64,000 bases of DNA from Harmonia axyridis. Taxonomy: Eukaryota > Arthropoda > Insecta > Coleoptera > Coccinellidae. This document shows, piece after piece, positions 10,401 to 22,400 of the stretch. Position 1 is the stretch's first letter. Each line of letters starts with the position of its first letter. Under the pieces are notes generated by a model that saw only the letters and a program-made list of their open reading frames with translations, was not told the DNA's origin and ran no database searches. Location: positions 30,744,001 to 30,808,000 of the forward strand of contig NC_059504.1 in assembly GCF_914767665.1 (NCBI RefSeq), written 5' to 3'. Both the position numbers and the translations under genes were made by a program.

Positions 10401-13400
10401 AAAAAGAGGTTTTTCAAAAATCATCCAAGGACAAAACATGCTTAAAATAGTCCAAGGAACAACCCCCTGAATTTTTGCCGCATGTTTAGGAAACACCCTG
10501 TATATTCAACTATAATATAATATTTATATAATATATAAATAACAACCTCTCACTCTGAATTACCTGAAATAATTGAAATACGAAAAAAAAATGGAAGTAT
10601 ATATTTACTTATATGCAATACAGAAACCTCATCTTCTTCTGAAATCCTGAAAATTTCAGGAGATGCTGGATACTTGTGAGGTCTCAATGAGAACATTTCA
10701 ATACTATCGTCATGCAAAACATTTTAACGCTTCATTCGGGAATGCGAAGGTTCGAGTTTATTGTAATTTGAAATTCACCCGATATTAAATGGTACAGCAA
10801 ATATTGCTACGACGTGTGGCAGTATTGCAATAAGCTTGTCTGATAGAGTATACAGGGTGATTCCGTAGGATTTTACTCTGAAAATTTCATCAATATTGAT
10901 CAAGCCATACCAAAGTTATGAATAAAAGAAAAATCGGTCGAATCGGACAAATCACCCTGTAGCCTCTGAATAAAGGCCTACAACGATAAACCAAACATTG
11001 TTTCGCAACTGCCTTGACTAGTGTAAACTTCTCCTAGAATCTGACTCCTCTGGAATCACCCTATATAGTGGGACTAGTAGGAGGGTAACTTGTTGTATGT
11101 ACATTGTTCTTCACAACATACAAAATAAATTTTTCTCGGTCTGGAACTGCACTATCAACAAGTCACTAGAAGTGAATATTGGTTGTTGTCTTTGAATAAT
11201 GCGTGCATGAAGGACCACCCTTTCGGGAACGAGAAATAGACTGTATCGGGTTTACGTGTATATTTTGCTTGGTTACGAGGTTAACAACTATGGTGGTGCG
11301 GCGCGTGGTTACTTAACGAGAACGTGTTGATTACTTGACGGTTGGGACCAGAGAGAAGGAAGGACTCTCTCTCTGCCTCGTAATAAGGGTGTAATTGTTG
11401 AGACAAGGGGGTTTGCCACGTTGCCACGTTGAGCACAGTGGCGCCACATCCAATAATCATGTTTGATCACAGTATGAATTAGAATTTATACTGTGTTATA
11501 TTTATGTTATGTTATTTATGTTATATTATGTTATATTATGTTATGTTATATTATGTTATATTATGTTATTTATGTTATATTTATATATGTATAGATACAC
11601 CGTCGTTTGACTGTACATAGGCCGCCCACCTTGAAAGAATCGCTTTGAAATATTAAATTCAGAGAAACATTACATTAACTTAATATATACTAGTACGCGC
11701 CGTAGATCTACCTTGTAGGTAGATCAATGTAGCCCATAGATCAATAGGTAGGTAGATCAATGTTGCTCATAGATCTACCTTGTAGGTAGATCAATGTTGC
11801 CCACAGATCCGCTTTGCCCGTAGATACACCTTGTAGGTAGATCTACATAGCCCATAGATCCTCTCTGTCCATAGATCCACATTGTCCATAGATCTGCATT
11901 GGCCACAGATCTAGATGTACACCCTATATAAAATTCATTCAAATACTGCATACCTCCTGTATTATCGATATCGGACTAATATACAGCGAGACTCAAAGGT
12001 TTCAGTAATTCCATAAATACGCGTTAGCAACGCACAGTCTGTATGTAATTTGAGGAATAATTTTGATCAAGTCGACATGAAACATCCTGTATATGAAGTT
12101 ATTGTTGAAACACAAAAAAGGAACCAAAAACACCAATGGACATGCCCGACTCGTTAATCGAATACCTTCAAGATGGCAGAAAAAGCAAATGCTATGAAAC
12201 CAATTTTCGAATTCCATGCGGAATGAATTCTTCAGGAATGTCTAATTGGGACATTCTAAATTGTACACACTGTATTAACTTCATTCATACTTATTTTCGC
12301 GAATTATGTAAAAGAAAGAAGACTAACCTAAAGCTGTTATCCAAATTTATAGATTTCAGGTCGCCTATTTTTCCAAAAATATCAAATTGGTATCCCAATT
12401 TTATACACCCTATATAATTTTAAATCAATTATTATATATTTTCTCACAAATTATGCAAAAGAAGAATAACCTTAAGATGATAATCCGATGTTTCAATAGG
12501 TTATAATTTTGCATAAATGTCTGATTGCCACTCAAAAATAATACACCCTGTATGAAATCGTCAACCACTCAGTGTATACCTTCAAGAATTATGTAAAAAA
12601 AATAACCTGGATCTAAGATCTCAACAATCAGATTTCAACAGGTTTCAGTTATTCAGAGTCGTCCAATTGGAACTCGGAAATTGTGCACTCTGTATAAAAA
12701 ATATTCATCGCACGTATATCTTCGCAAATTATGCAAAAGAAAACTAACCTGAAGCTCTAATTCCAATTTTCAGATTTATAAGGTCTCGATTTTCCAGAAA
12801 TGTATAATTGACGCTTGAAAATTGTACCCCCTGTATGAAATGGGAATGGGGGAATCCCTATTATTTTAAAATCATCATTGACTTCATTTGATCCATTTCA
12901 CTATTCCAAAGTATTCACTGCCAAATAATATAAAAATTAATAAGTGGCGAAAAAATAAGAAAAAAATTTCAACCAGCAGCGAGATTTGAACTTGCAGCCC
13001 ATAGAGGCTTCATATCATTCGACCGCATCCTTAACCACCCGGCCACAATGGCATTGCGTAATTTGGTGCATTTGTGCTACTTATAGGGAATCATCAAAAT
13101 CACAGGTTTCAGAGATTCTATAAATATGAATAATTTTCATGATTTTCGTCTAAAAAACCGTTAGATATGAAGGAAATCGAATATTTATATCTGTACCTAC
13201 CGATTTATCAGTCTTATATGAAAAATTCAAGTCTCTCCTTGACAACTTACATGAAACGGAATGCTATAAGATTTCACCAATTTCCATGAAAATCTCAACA
13301 AAATGCAAAAATACCATCAGAAAAGGACGTTTCCTACCATTCCCGTTCATTATTTGCTTCAAATAACCAAAATGACTCCTATAGAAGCTTCAGCAAACCA

Positions 13401-16400
13401 ATGTATTCGACTGCCACAAAATGATTCTGTTTGAAAATATCATCAAATATACCTCGAAAAACGGATCTGAATCGAATCTGAATCATCGTTTCTTGAATTT
13501 TCCCTCTGAATTCGTCCAAATTTCAATGTTTCTAGTCGAATATCATCTGACGTTTCGTATTTATATCATACCTAATTATGGAAAGAAATCACGGCATGAA
13601 TAAATTTTGACATTTGTCGTCTTCTGTCCAAGTATTGACTTATTGCAGCTTCTAAAATTCGAAAAGCATCCATCGGGGCATATTTAGTATCGATATTTTA
13701 GTCAAATATGGAATTTCTGTAATTGAATCGATATAATTAACTGAATTGATCATTATTTCTGGTTCGATCGACAATTAGAAATATTCTAGAAACGTCAATT
13801 GCCGCGGACGTTGCTAGGCCCGTTGCTACCCAAGGACATCGTAGTATTTTCCTATTGGTCGTTCACGTCGACGTGAATCTGGAAATTCGTCGGGAAATTT
13901 CACAAACTTTATCCGTTCATTCCCGGGTAATCCCGAAAAATCGGGAAACGGGAATATCCGCGGGAGTTAATTCGACATTTTCTCTTTCTTCCCGTACTTT
14001 TAGTTTTTCTCGTATCTCTCCCAGAGCCGAGAACACTCGACCGCAAAATCGGTCCAAAATCGTTCGATTTTCGGTGGGAGGAGCGCTTACGAGTTTAATA
14101 TAGTATAGACAATTGAAATCACTCAATAATAATTGTTGATTACAAGATATGTACAAATGTTTTCGAGAGTTCACACTTCATGAATACAACTAGTCCTCTT
14201 TGCCTATCGGGAGCTCAAACACCTTGTTCGTGGAACGTTTGAACACACTACCACTGGATAGCCTTACTGACACAACACGGGGCACCTTATCAGCTCCTGG
14301 GTGGATGTCGACTATGTGTCCCATGAGCCAGCGAAGTGGTGGAATGTTGTCCTCCGTCAGAACGACTAAGTCGCCTATCTTGGGTGTAGCATCTGGTGTC
14401 CTCTACTTATGCCTCTGTTGCAGCTGTGTCAAATATTCCTTAGACCATCGTGACCAAAAATGCTGCGTAAGCTGCTGAGTACGTTGGTAACGAGACAATT
14501 TATTTAATTTAATGTCTCAGACATCTCTCTGTGGAGGAGCAGCTAAAGAGTCGCCAATTAAAAAATGCGCTGGGGTTAGAGGTAGGTAGTCGTCTGGGTC
14601 GGACAACAGGGGGCAAAGTTGTCTCAAGTTGAGGCACGACTCAATCTGCGTCAAAATTGTGTACATTTTCTCATACGTTATTGAAGCGATGCCTAAAATT
14701 CGTTTTAAATGGTACTTTGTCGATTTTACGGCTGCCTCCCAAATACCTCCCATATGTGGGGATTTCGCAGGTATAAACGACCACTAAATCGAGTGTGGCG
14801 TAAGGAAATTAATTAATTTTTTATTGTGGACTTTTTTCTTTAACAAATCATGCAATTCTACAAAATAATTACGGGCTCCCTTGAAATTGGAGCCGTTATC
14901 CGAATATATTTTTGATGGTTTTCCTCTTCTTGCTATGAATCTATTCAACGCGTTGAGGAAACTCTCGGTGGATAAATATTTCACGAGTTCGATGTGAATA
15001 GCACGCGTTGCGAAGCATATGTATGCCTTCATAAATTTGGTTCTGCGAATTGTTTCTTCTTTAGTTATTATTGGGCCTGCAAAATCAACTCTGCAGTGCG
15101 CGAATGGTCTGCTGGGTGTGACCCTAGCGCTAGGTAATTCACCCATTAAAATTCTTGTGGTTTTTGGATTAGCTCTGAAGCATTTAATACATTCCCTTAC
15201 TACTCTTTTTACCAAATTCTTTCCATCGATTGGCCAATAATTTAATCTAATCAGCGCCAGTAAGTTTTGGACACCTGCATGTAAATGCTTCATATGCTCA
15301 GATTTTACAATTAATTTAGTTAACTGGTGTGCCTTTGGCAAGATTATCGGGTGCCTTTGTGAGAATGGTATGTCAGAATGACTCAATCTACCTCCGACTC
15401 TGAATATATGATGGTCGTCTAAAAAAGTGTTGAGACTGATTAGTCTGCTGCTGGAATGCACCGGTCGTGCTAACTTGAGCAAGTGAATTTCTTGTTGAAA
15501 TTCGGCAGCTTGCGCAAGTTTTATTATGACTCTCAGAGAGTGTTCTAACTCACTAATCGTTAAATTGGATCTTTCCTTCTTCTTATGTAAGGTTATTTCC
15601 TTGAATCGAAAGCAGTACGCTATGACACGCTGTAATTTCGTGAGGGTCGAAAACCTATCGAAAATACTACAATCGATAATCTTCATGGTAATTGTCGCGA
15701 CTTTAATTTCGGGAATTTCGTTTGGTTCACGCGTGTCATTCGAATTGTACTCAATGTTTTGTGGCTGAGTTAGAAACTCTGGTCCGATCCACCATATTTT
15801 TAGATCCTTTAGTTCATGAGGTTGTATTCCTCTTGAGATTACGTCCGCAGGATTTTCCTTTGATCGGACGTGTCTCCATTGCTCCGCGGGTGAGATTTCT
15901 TTTTTTTTTGAAACACGATTGGCAACGAAGGTTTTTAGTTTTCCTGGGTCCATTCTTAACCATGCGAGTACTATCGTTGAATCGGAGTAATGAAACGTGG
16001 ATCTTATATCGATATCTAAAGTACTCTTAATGACTTTCATAAGGTCTGCCAGTAGAGTAGCCGCTAGTAGCTCTAGCTTCGGTAAAGTGTGTTTGCCTTG
16101 GGGAACTACCTTCGATTTAGCAACAAGCAATTTTGATGCGATTTCACTCCTATCGTTTTCGGAAACTAAATAAATACATGCGCCATATGCCTTTTCCGAC
16201 GCATCGCTGAAACCGTGTAATTCTGCCGATATTGCGTTGTTGCACCGCGCTTGCCTTTCGATATTGATATCGTTTATTGAGGTAAGCCTCTTAAGAAAGG
16301 CTGACCATTCTTGGTTCATGTCTGTAGGTAAGGGTTCATCCCACGCGATTTGTCTTTGCCATAATTGTCGCATGAACAATTTTGCCTGTATCGTAGCTGG

Positions 16401-19400
16401 TCCGACTAGACCTAGTGGGTCAAAAATTCTGGAAATTGTTGCTAGAATGTATCGCTTCGTCATTAGTCGATTCTCGGAACTTAGGTCGACCAAATATCCG
16501 AAAGAGTCTCTTGTTGGGTTCCATGAAATTCCCAATGTTTTCGACTCCTTGTCATTGTGGAATTGAATTAGTTTGTCCGCATTCGTTTTGTCACCCAGTA
16601 TGAAGTCTAGAATTGTACCTTCATTGGAGCACCATTTTCTCAGCGGAAGTTTGGCGCTATTTAATATTAACGTGATTTCTTCATAAACAGTTAAGGCTTC
16701 CTCGATTGTATCACACCAGCTAGAGAATCATCCATATAAAAGGAGTTAAGTATGATCTGGCAGGTGCGTGGATACCTGTCCGCGAATTCGGCGGCTAGTT
16801 TCTGTAGCACCTTTGTGGCCAGATATTTTGCAGACGCTGTTCCGTATGTTATTGTGGTTAATTCGAAGAGACCTACTGTCTCAGATTCGTCATATCGCCA
16901 AATTATACGTTGGTATTTTCTGTCTTCTGGATGCATTGAAATTTGTCTGAACATCATTTTTATATCGGCTCTCAGAACAAATCTATGAAGTCTGAACCGC
17001 GTTATAATGGCAAATAGATCATCTTGAATGTTTGGGAAAGTACCACGAGACGTTGCCGAGTAGTGTTTGTCGGATCCGCGAAAACAAACACAGGTATTTC
17101 GCTCAATGATGTTTTGCTCGTAAGCAAAACATCATTGAGCGAAATACCTGTGTTTGTTTTCGCGGATCCGACAAACACTACTCGGCAACGTCTCGTGGTA
17201 CTTTCCTTTTTAATAACCGCGTGATGTGGTAATATGAAGGAATTTTGTTCCGTTCTACTGTCATAATTTTCGATTACCTTCATATGATTAAACGTTTCAT
17301 ACCCTTTCATGAAATCAGAATACTCCGTTTTTAGTTCTTCATCTCGTTTAAATCTACGTTCAAGAGAATGCAGGCGTTTTATCGCGGTTGAGTAGGAATC
17401 GCTGAATTCAGAAATTTGCCTTGAAAAAGGCAATCTGACCATAAACCTACCATCAATTGTTCGAACTGTAGAATTTTCAAAGAAATTTTCACAATATTCT
17501 TCAGTTTGTGTGTGTCTTATCTTACTGGGAACTTCTTCGGTTCACCAGAATTTTGTCAATGATTCATCCAACATTCTGTTTGTTATATGGTGCGAGAAAT
17601 TACAAGGGAAAATATTGTTGTGTGGACTACTCAAACATATTGAACCCGTCACCAACCATCCTAATGTGGATTCTTGAAGGATTACCTAATAAATCGTAGA
17701 ATATGTTCGCGCCCAATAAAATGTCTATTTTATCGGGTTTATTGAATTTCGGATCTGCCAATTTTTTGCCGGCTGGTAACCTAAATAGACGTGTACAGAA
17801 CTGCGTATTCGGAATTTCCTCTACTATTAACGGTAAAACTAATAATGTAATTGTGGCGGCTTCTCATAAAGCTCCACGTAGCAACTATAAACACAGCACT
17901 CGGTGGCCTAGTGGGTAAGTGTGTAGACTTACTCACGGAGATGCGACAAGGTGCCGGGTTCGAGTCCCGGCGGCGCCCGATAATAATAAATTTCCCAAGC
18001 GTCTGTGACACGGCACACACAAATATACCAAAGTCACACTGATGAGTCCGGTGTGTGTGCCAGGGACGAAACGCATAAGTAGGCATATGTGAAATCCTAC
18101 ATTGGTGACCCCGACGTGATGGCGGAAACCTGCGGCGTTGTAGCGCAGAGGCGACTCACTGCCCCGCTCAAACGTTACGGCTACTGGGGTGTCCATCGGA
18201 CACTAGAGCCGATGGCACACCGAGCTTCCTGTTTCCGTCGTCACAGCACCCAAGCCCGACGTGATGGTAATGGCCGTCTTAACGATGTGTCCCGGAAAGC
18301 AGAAGGTTGATGCATAGCTCCCATATATCTGCAATTTCCAACGAAACTCTAGACGCCCATTCCCATGACGTGCAATACGTGCTCCTTGGTCTGCCGCGGT
18401 ATAGCGGACCTGAATAGGCGGCATTCACCGTCCGCGCGATGCCGCGAGGTGCAGCTCTGATTAGGCGGCAATCACCCGGCTGCACCGATGACCTCGTAAC
18501 ACGCATAAGTTTCGTTCCTCTGTCACTGGGGAGGGAGTCATGTGGCGGCTTCTCATAATGCCCACATAGCAACAATAAACACAGCACTCGGTGGCCTAAA
18601 TGCTAAGACTGTAGACTCACTCACCGAGATGCGACAAGGTGCCGGGTTCGAGTCCCGACGGCTCCCGATAATAATAAATTCCCCAAGCGTCTGTGACACG
18701 GCACACACAAATATACCAAAGTCACACTGATGAGTCCGGTGTATGTGCCAGGGACGAAACGCATAAGTAGGCATACGTGAAATCCTACAATTATTACTGG
18801 TTGAATACTGAATTATAACTGGTGAATAGTGAATAACTGAAAGCCCTCTCTGGTGGTGGGATAATGGTGGGAGAAAGCTTCGAATAGAATCACAGGATTC
18901 TTCTTCTTCCTCTGTAAGCCTTAACATCGCGGCCACCTTGAAAAGTTCGACTTTCAATAAAGGATTTTCATGAACTTCCTATTGTCAGGCGACAGGTAAT
19001 GACTTGATTCTTACTCGATATTAAACCTCCGTTGGTATGGGACTGATTATTGTCCACTCCTGGATGAAGATCCGCGATTCTTCCCAAACGCCATTGATGT
19101 TGTGCAATCTGCTGTGGTCTTGGATATCTTCAAAGGTGTATAGGGAATTTCTGTAAATTCCCTTTGTTGTGCAGTCATCAATGAGTGACCCACAAGGAAA
19201 CGTGCAGGTGTAAGGGGGGATAGGTCATTAGGATCGGAAGACAATGAGGTAATAGGACGTGAGTTGAGCACAGCTTCAATCTGACAAATAACTTGTATAT
19301 AAACCGTCAAAAGTGAGATGAGCGTTTTCAACAAACCGAAACCAAAAGATAGTTTGCAAAATTTTCAATTTTTTGTTGAAATCATATTTCCAACAAGTTC

Positions 19401-22400
19401 AATATGGACAATCTCAGTTATGAAACAAACAAATATATGATATGCCTTTACCAATTTCCTAGATCTCAATTGAACAGCTTTAATACTAATGGGATCTGCA
19501 AAGTCAATACCAACAATAGAAAATTGACCTTACGGAATGAGCCTTGAAGTAATATAGTTTTGCAAAAGATTATTTTCTGAATTGACAATTGTGAAAGTAT
19601 GTGATTTTTTGAATTGCCGCCATATGATTACCGATAAGTGTTCTCTTTAGAGAGCGGATATTCCGTACAAATCTTATAATAAATTTAATCGGAATTTGGA
19701 CTCCGAATTAATCCTAATGGGTTTATAATATCATTATGATTATCGAATATGAGAAGATTTTCTGATTTTGAAATTTCGATGAGTTTTTTCTTGTCTTGTA
19801 CTTTCAAGTTTCCAAAAATTTTGATATTGTTCATTATTGTTATTATTTATATTACAAAGGACGGGTGAATTTAAATGCCTTGCATAATTAATCGAGCCTG
19901 AAACGATCCAACCTAGTTTGGTATTCTGTAATGTGGGGCAGTTACGATTGGTTTCAATTTGTCCAGAGCATAAGATATCGAAAAATATACTAGCACCCAA
20001 CAATACATCAATAGAACCGGATTTGTAAAAGGAATCGTCAGCTAAGGTGATGTTGTCTGGCCGATTTAAATTTGAAATGTCGAAAGAATTTTGAGTCATA
20101 TGATTTGTAATTTTATCAACAACTAAAAATGTGTCTTTAGTTTGATATTTTCTATTATTTGAGATAATTGATGTCTCTAATCTTCCTTGAATATGACTTG
20201 TGGTATTATTTATACCGATAACTGGGAGATTGATTTTAGAAACTTCGAGATTAAGTTTTTCTGCTAAAGATGAAGATATGAAATTGCTTTGTGACCTAGT
20301 ATCTAGAATTGCTCTACACGATATTAAGTTTCCCTTTGAGTCAAAAATATTAATTTTAGCTGTTGGTAATATTACCTGAGAACTTTCTGAGAATAGAGAA
20401 TTAGTCGGCTTATTTTCTAGTATTGAAGTGAAAGTCGAATTTGGTTGATGGGTTTGTGGATTATTGTTTTCTTCTACCTGAGTAGGTACTGAATAATTAC
20501 TAGATGCGTCAGTTACCGAGAAATTTGGACTTTTAGTATCGCTTTTAGTATTGTTATGGAGTAACGTATTGTGCCTTTTCTTACAAATTCGGCAATTAGA
20601 AAGTGATTTGCATTTTAATTGTGAGTGATTATCTCTTAAGCAATTGGTGCAAAGCTTGGTTCTCTTAACTTCTTCTAATCTTTCGTTTGTAGACATTTCT
20701 AAGAATTTTCTACATTGATAATTGAAATGATTTTCTTTACAAAATGAACATGTTTGTTTTTGCGTTGCTAAATTTGTATGTATTTTGTTTTCTCGATAGG
20801 GATTAGTTGAAGGTTTGCTTTTGTTTTCAATTGTTTTCAAAAGTTGACATCTTTTAGACAGGAAATCAGTCAACTCTGATATTGTGGGAAGTGTTTAATT
20901 ATCTAAATTTGCGTTCACGAATTCTTCCCATTCTTTTTTGGTAATTGAATCCAATTTTGATGACAATATATACACTAAAAGAGTATCCCAGCTTTCAATG
21001 GATTGATTTAGAGCTTTTAATGATCGAATATTTTTATTGAAATTGTCTAGAAGTTTTCTCAAATGAAAAAGTGATTCGTTTTTAACAGGAGGTAGTTCAA
21101 ATATTGATTTTACATGTGTATGAATGATTAATCTTTTGTTTTCATACCTTTCTTTCAATAGTGAACATGCTATAGTATAATTATCTGAGGTGATTTCTAT
21201 TGATCGTATTAACTCTGCAGCTTCTGATTTCAAACTTGATTTTAAGTAATAGAATTTTTGAACATCAGAAAGTTGAGAGTTTGAATGTATTAATGAGTCG
21301 AAGGTATCGTGAAAAGTCAACCCTGGAAATCGGGTAGGGTTAAATGAGGCAGCTTTATTGAACTTATTGGATTGTTCGCATGAACAGATCCGTTTTCTGA
21401 AGGGCATGTTTTAAGAGAATGTTTAGAAATTAATTCGAGTACCTGTGCTTCTAAGTCAAAATGAGTTTCCTCGAAATATGATCGCTCGTCATCATCTATC
21501 TTCCTGGTTTCTAACTCGATACTGCCTTGAATTTGATCGAAATTGTCATAAACCGTTCTCAGTTTTTCTAATCTACTGTTGATTTGGTGAATGTCCGTTT
21601 TACAACTTCCATCCGAAAGATTTGATAGAAAATTGCTGAATCGAGTTAGTTGACTTTTGATTTGTCCTCTTTTGAGTTTTAATGCTTCAACCATTTTGAT
21701 TTAGTTATATATATATCGGGTGTCCCAAGGTGAGTGGCCTATTAGATTATTATGGAAACTATTGATGGTAAAGATTTCAAATTTTGTGGATAGATATTTG
21801 GCCATGTAAGGTACATTTTTAAAATAATTTCACATTTCCAGTGTTGCCGGATGTACGAAAATTTGGCAACAACTTTGTTATTTTAAATGGGACATCCGGT
21901 ATTTCTATTTTTTTTATGATACTCCATGAAATATTAAATCTATTCACTCCTTCTTTTCCATCCCTATCTTTAACGGTTTTTGAGTTATTAATTATTTTTC
22001 TAAATTTTAGATCAAATTGGAGTATTACGAAAATGACTCTAGTTCGCTCAATATTTGAGATTCAAGTCAGAAATTTTGCAAGTCGTTAGATATTGATCTG
22101 ATCTGTGTCACTGCTTTTGAATTATGGTTGTCAATAATACAGGACGGACCAAAAAAAATCATCATTTGCCAAGTTACAAAATTGTAAAAAAGTCTATTTT
22201 TTCAAATTAGACACCTAGTATATTTTTCAATATTTGGAATCAGTACAACACACTCTACAATTTTTCTATTCACGTCCCTATACCTATCTCAACTGGATTC
22301 CGAGTTATATGCGTTATATGTGTATATCTTTCTTGAGCCATTATTTATAGAAAAACCTCGGAACAAAACACCTGTTAGGCAATAATTGTTTATTTTGACA

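Larger units (their letters stand above)
13800..17851 (-). mobile_element. BEL/Pao retrotransposon 1, decayed
   Basis: From high to low coordinates the minus strand encodes a protease remnant, a reverse transcriptase broken by an inverted duplication, RNase H, integrase and the BEL-type C-terminal tail. The stretch 13,800-14,110 after the last coding block is GC-richer and may be part of the 3' LTR, but no second LTR copy was found to confirm this. The element is truncated at 17,851 by the hammerhead-bearing LTR element. Frameshifts occur at about 14,780, 16,700 and 17,000. Confidence 0.8.
17852..18101 (+). repeat. Left LTR of the retrozyme-like element
   Basis: It begins TGTGGCGGCTTCTCATAA and ends AATCCTACA. 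In order it holds an A box (17,904-17,914), a B box (17,957-17,967), AATAAA (17,985-17,990) and a hammerhead (17,999-18,074). It differs from the right LTR at scattered positions and one small indel, mainly in the tRNA-like part and hammerhead loop II, so the copy is not brand new. Confidence 0.9.
18102..18540 (+). other. Non-coding core of the retrozyme-like element
   Basis: The 439-bp core is notably GC-richer than its surroundings and contains no frame with recognisable similarity. It starts with the tRNA-Trp site and ends ACTGGGGAGGGAGTCA before the right LTR. It would form most of the predicted 688-nt RNA monomer (18,004-18,691). Confidence 0.8.
17852..18789 (+). mobile_element. LTR retrozyme-like element (TRIM with hammerhead ribozymes)
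   Basis: Two near-identical direct repeats (17,852-18,101, 250 bp; 18,541-18,789, 249 bp) begin TGTGGCGG and end CCTACA, the TG...CA rule for LTRs. The 439-bp interior starts, after one base, with an 18-nt match to the 3' end of tRNA-Trp as primer site and ends with a G-rich polypurine tract. No protein is encoded. Each LTR contains tRNA-type A and B boxes, an AATAAA and a full type III hammerhead ribozyme. This is the architecture of plant LTR retrozymes and of TRIMs. No perfect target duplication is visible (GTAAT at the left, ATTAT at the right). It sits at the broken end of BEL element 1 and would need proteins from another retrotransposon. Confidence 0.88.

Noticed and set aside
11492..11592. 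CRISPR-like or regulatory array
   Set aside because: The TTATG units vary in length with no spacers. It is a simple microsatellite.
12136..12417. 93-codon plus-strand frame MDMPDSLIEYLQDG...
   Set aside because: It lies inside the degenerate ~140-bp tandem repeat and is not maintained in the other units.
17904..17981. A genuine tRNA gene in the retrozyme LTR
   Set aside because: A and B boxes are perfect, but no acceptor or anticodon stem closes, and the segment is repeated with changes in the second LTR.
18039..18120. A type I arrangement of the LTR hammerhead using the GGTGAC of the primer site as stem I partner
   Set aside because: The type III arrangement uses perfect 4-bp and 6-bp stems and a GUC cleavage site upstream, and it exists in both LTRs; the alternative exists only in the left one.
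18089..18310. 73-codon frame in the retrozyme core
   Set aside because: It starts inside the LTR, runs over the primer site and has no similarity. The element is better described as non-coding.
21841..22089. 82-codon frame MLPDVRKFGNNF..., also present inverted at 22,735-22,959
   Set aside because: It exists only because both arms of the foldback element carry the same sequence. No codon bias or domain, and the copies do not share a start context.
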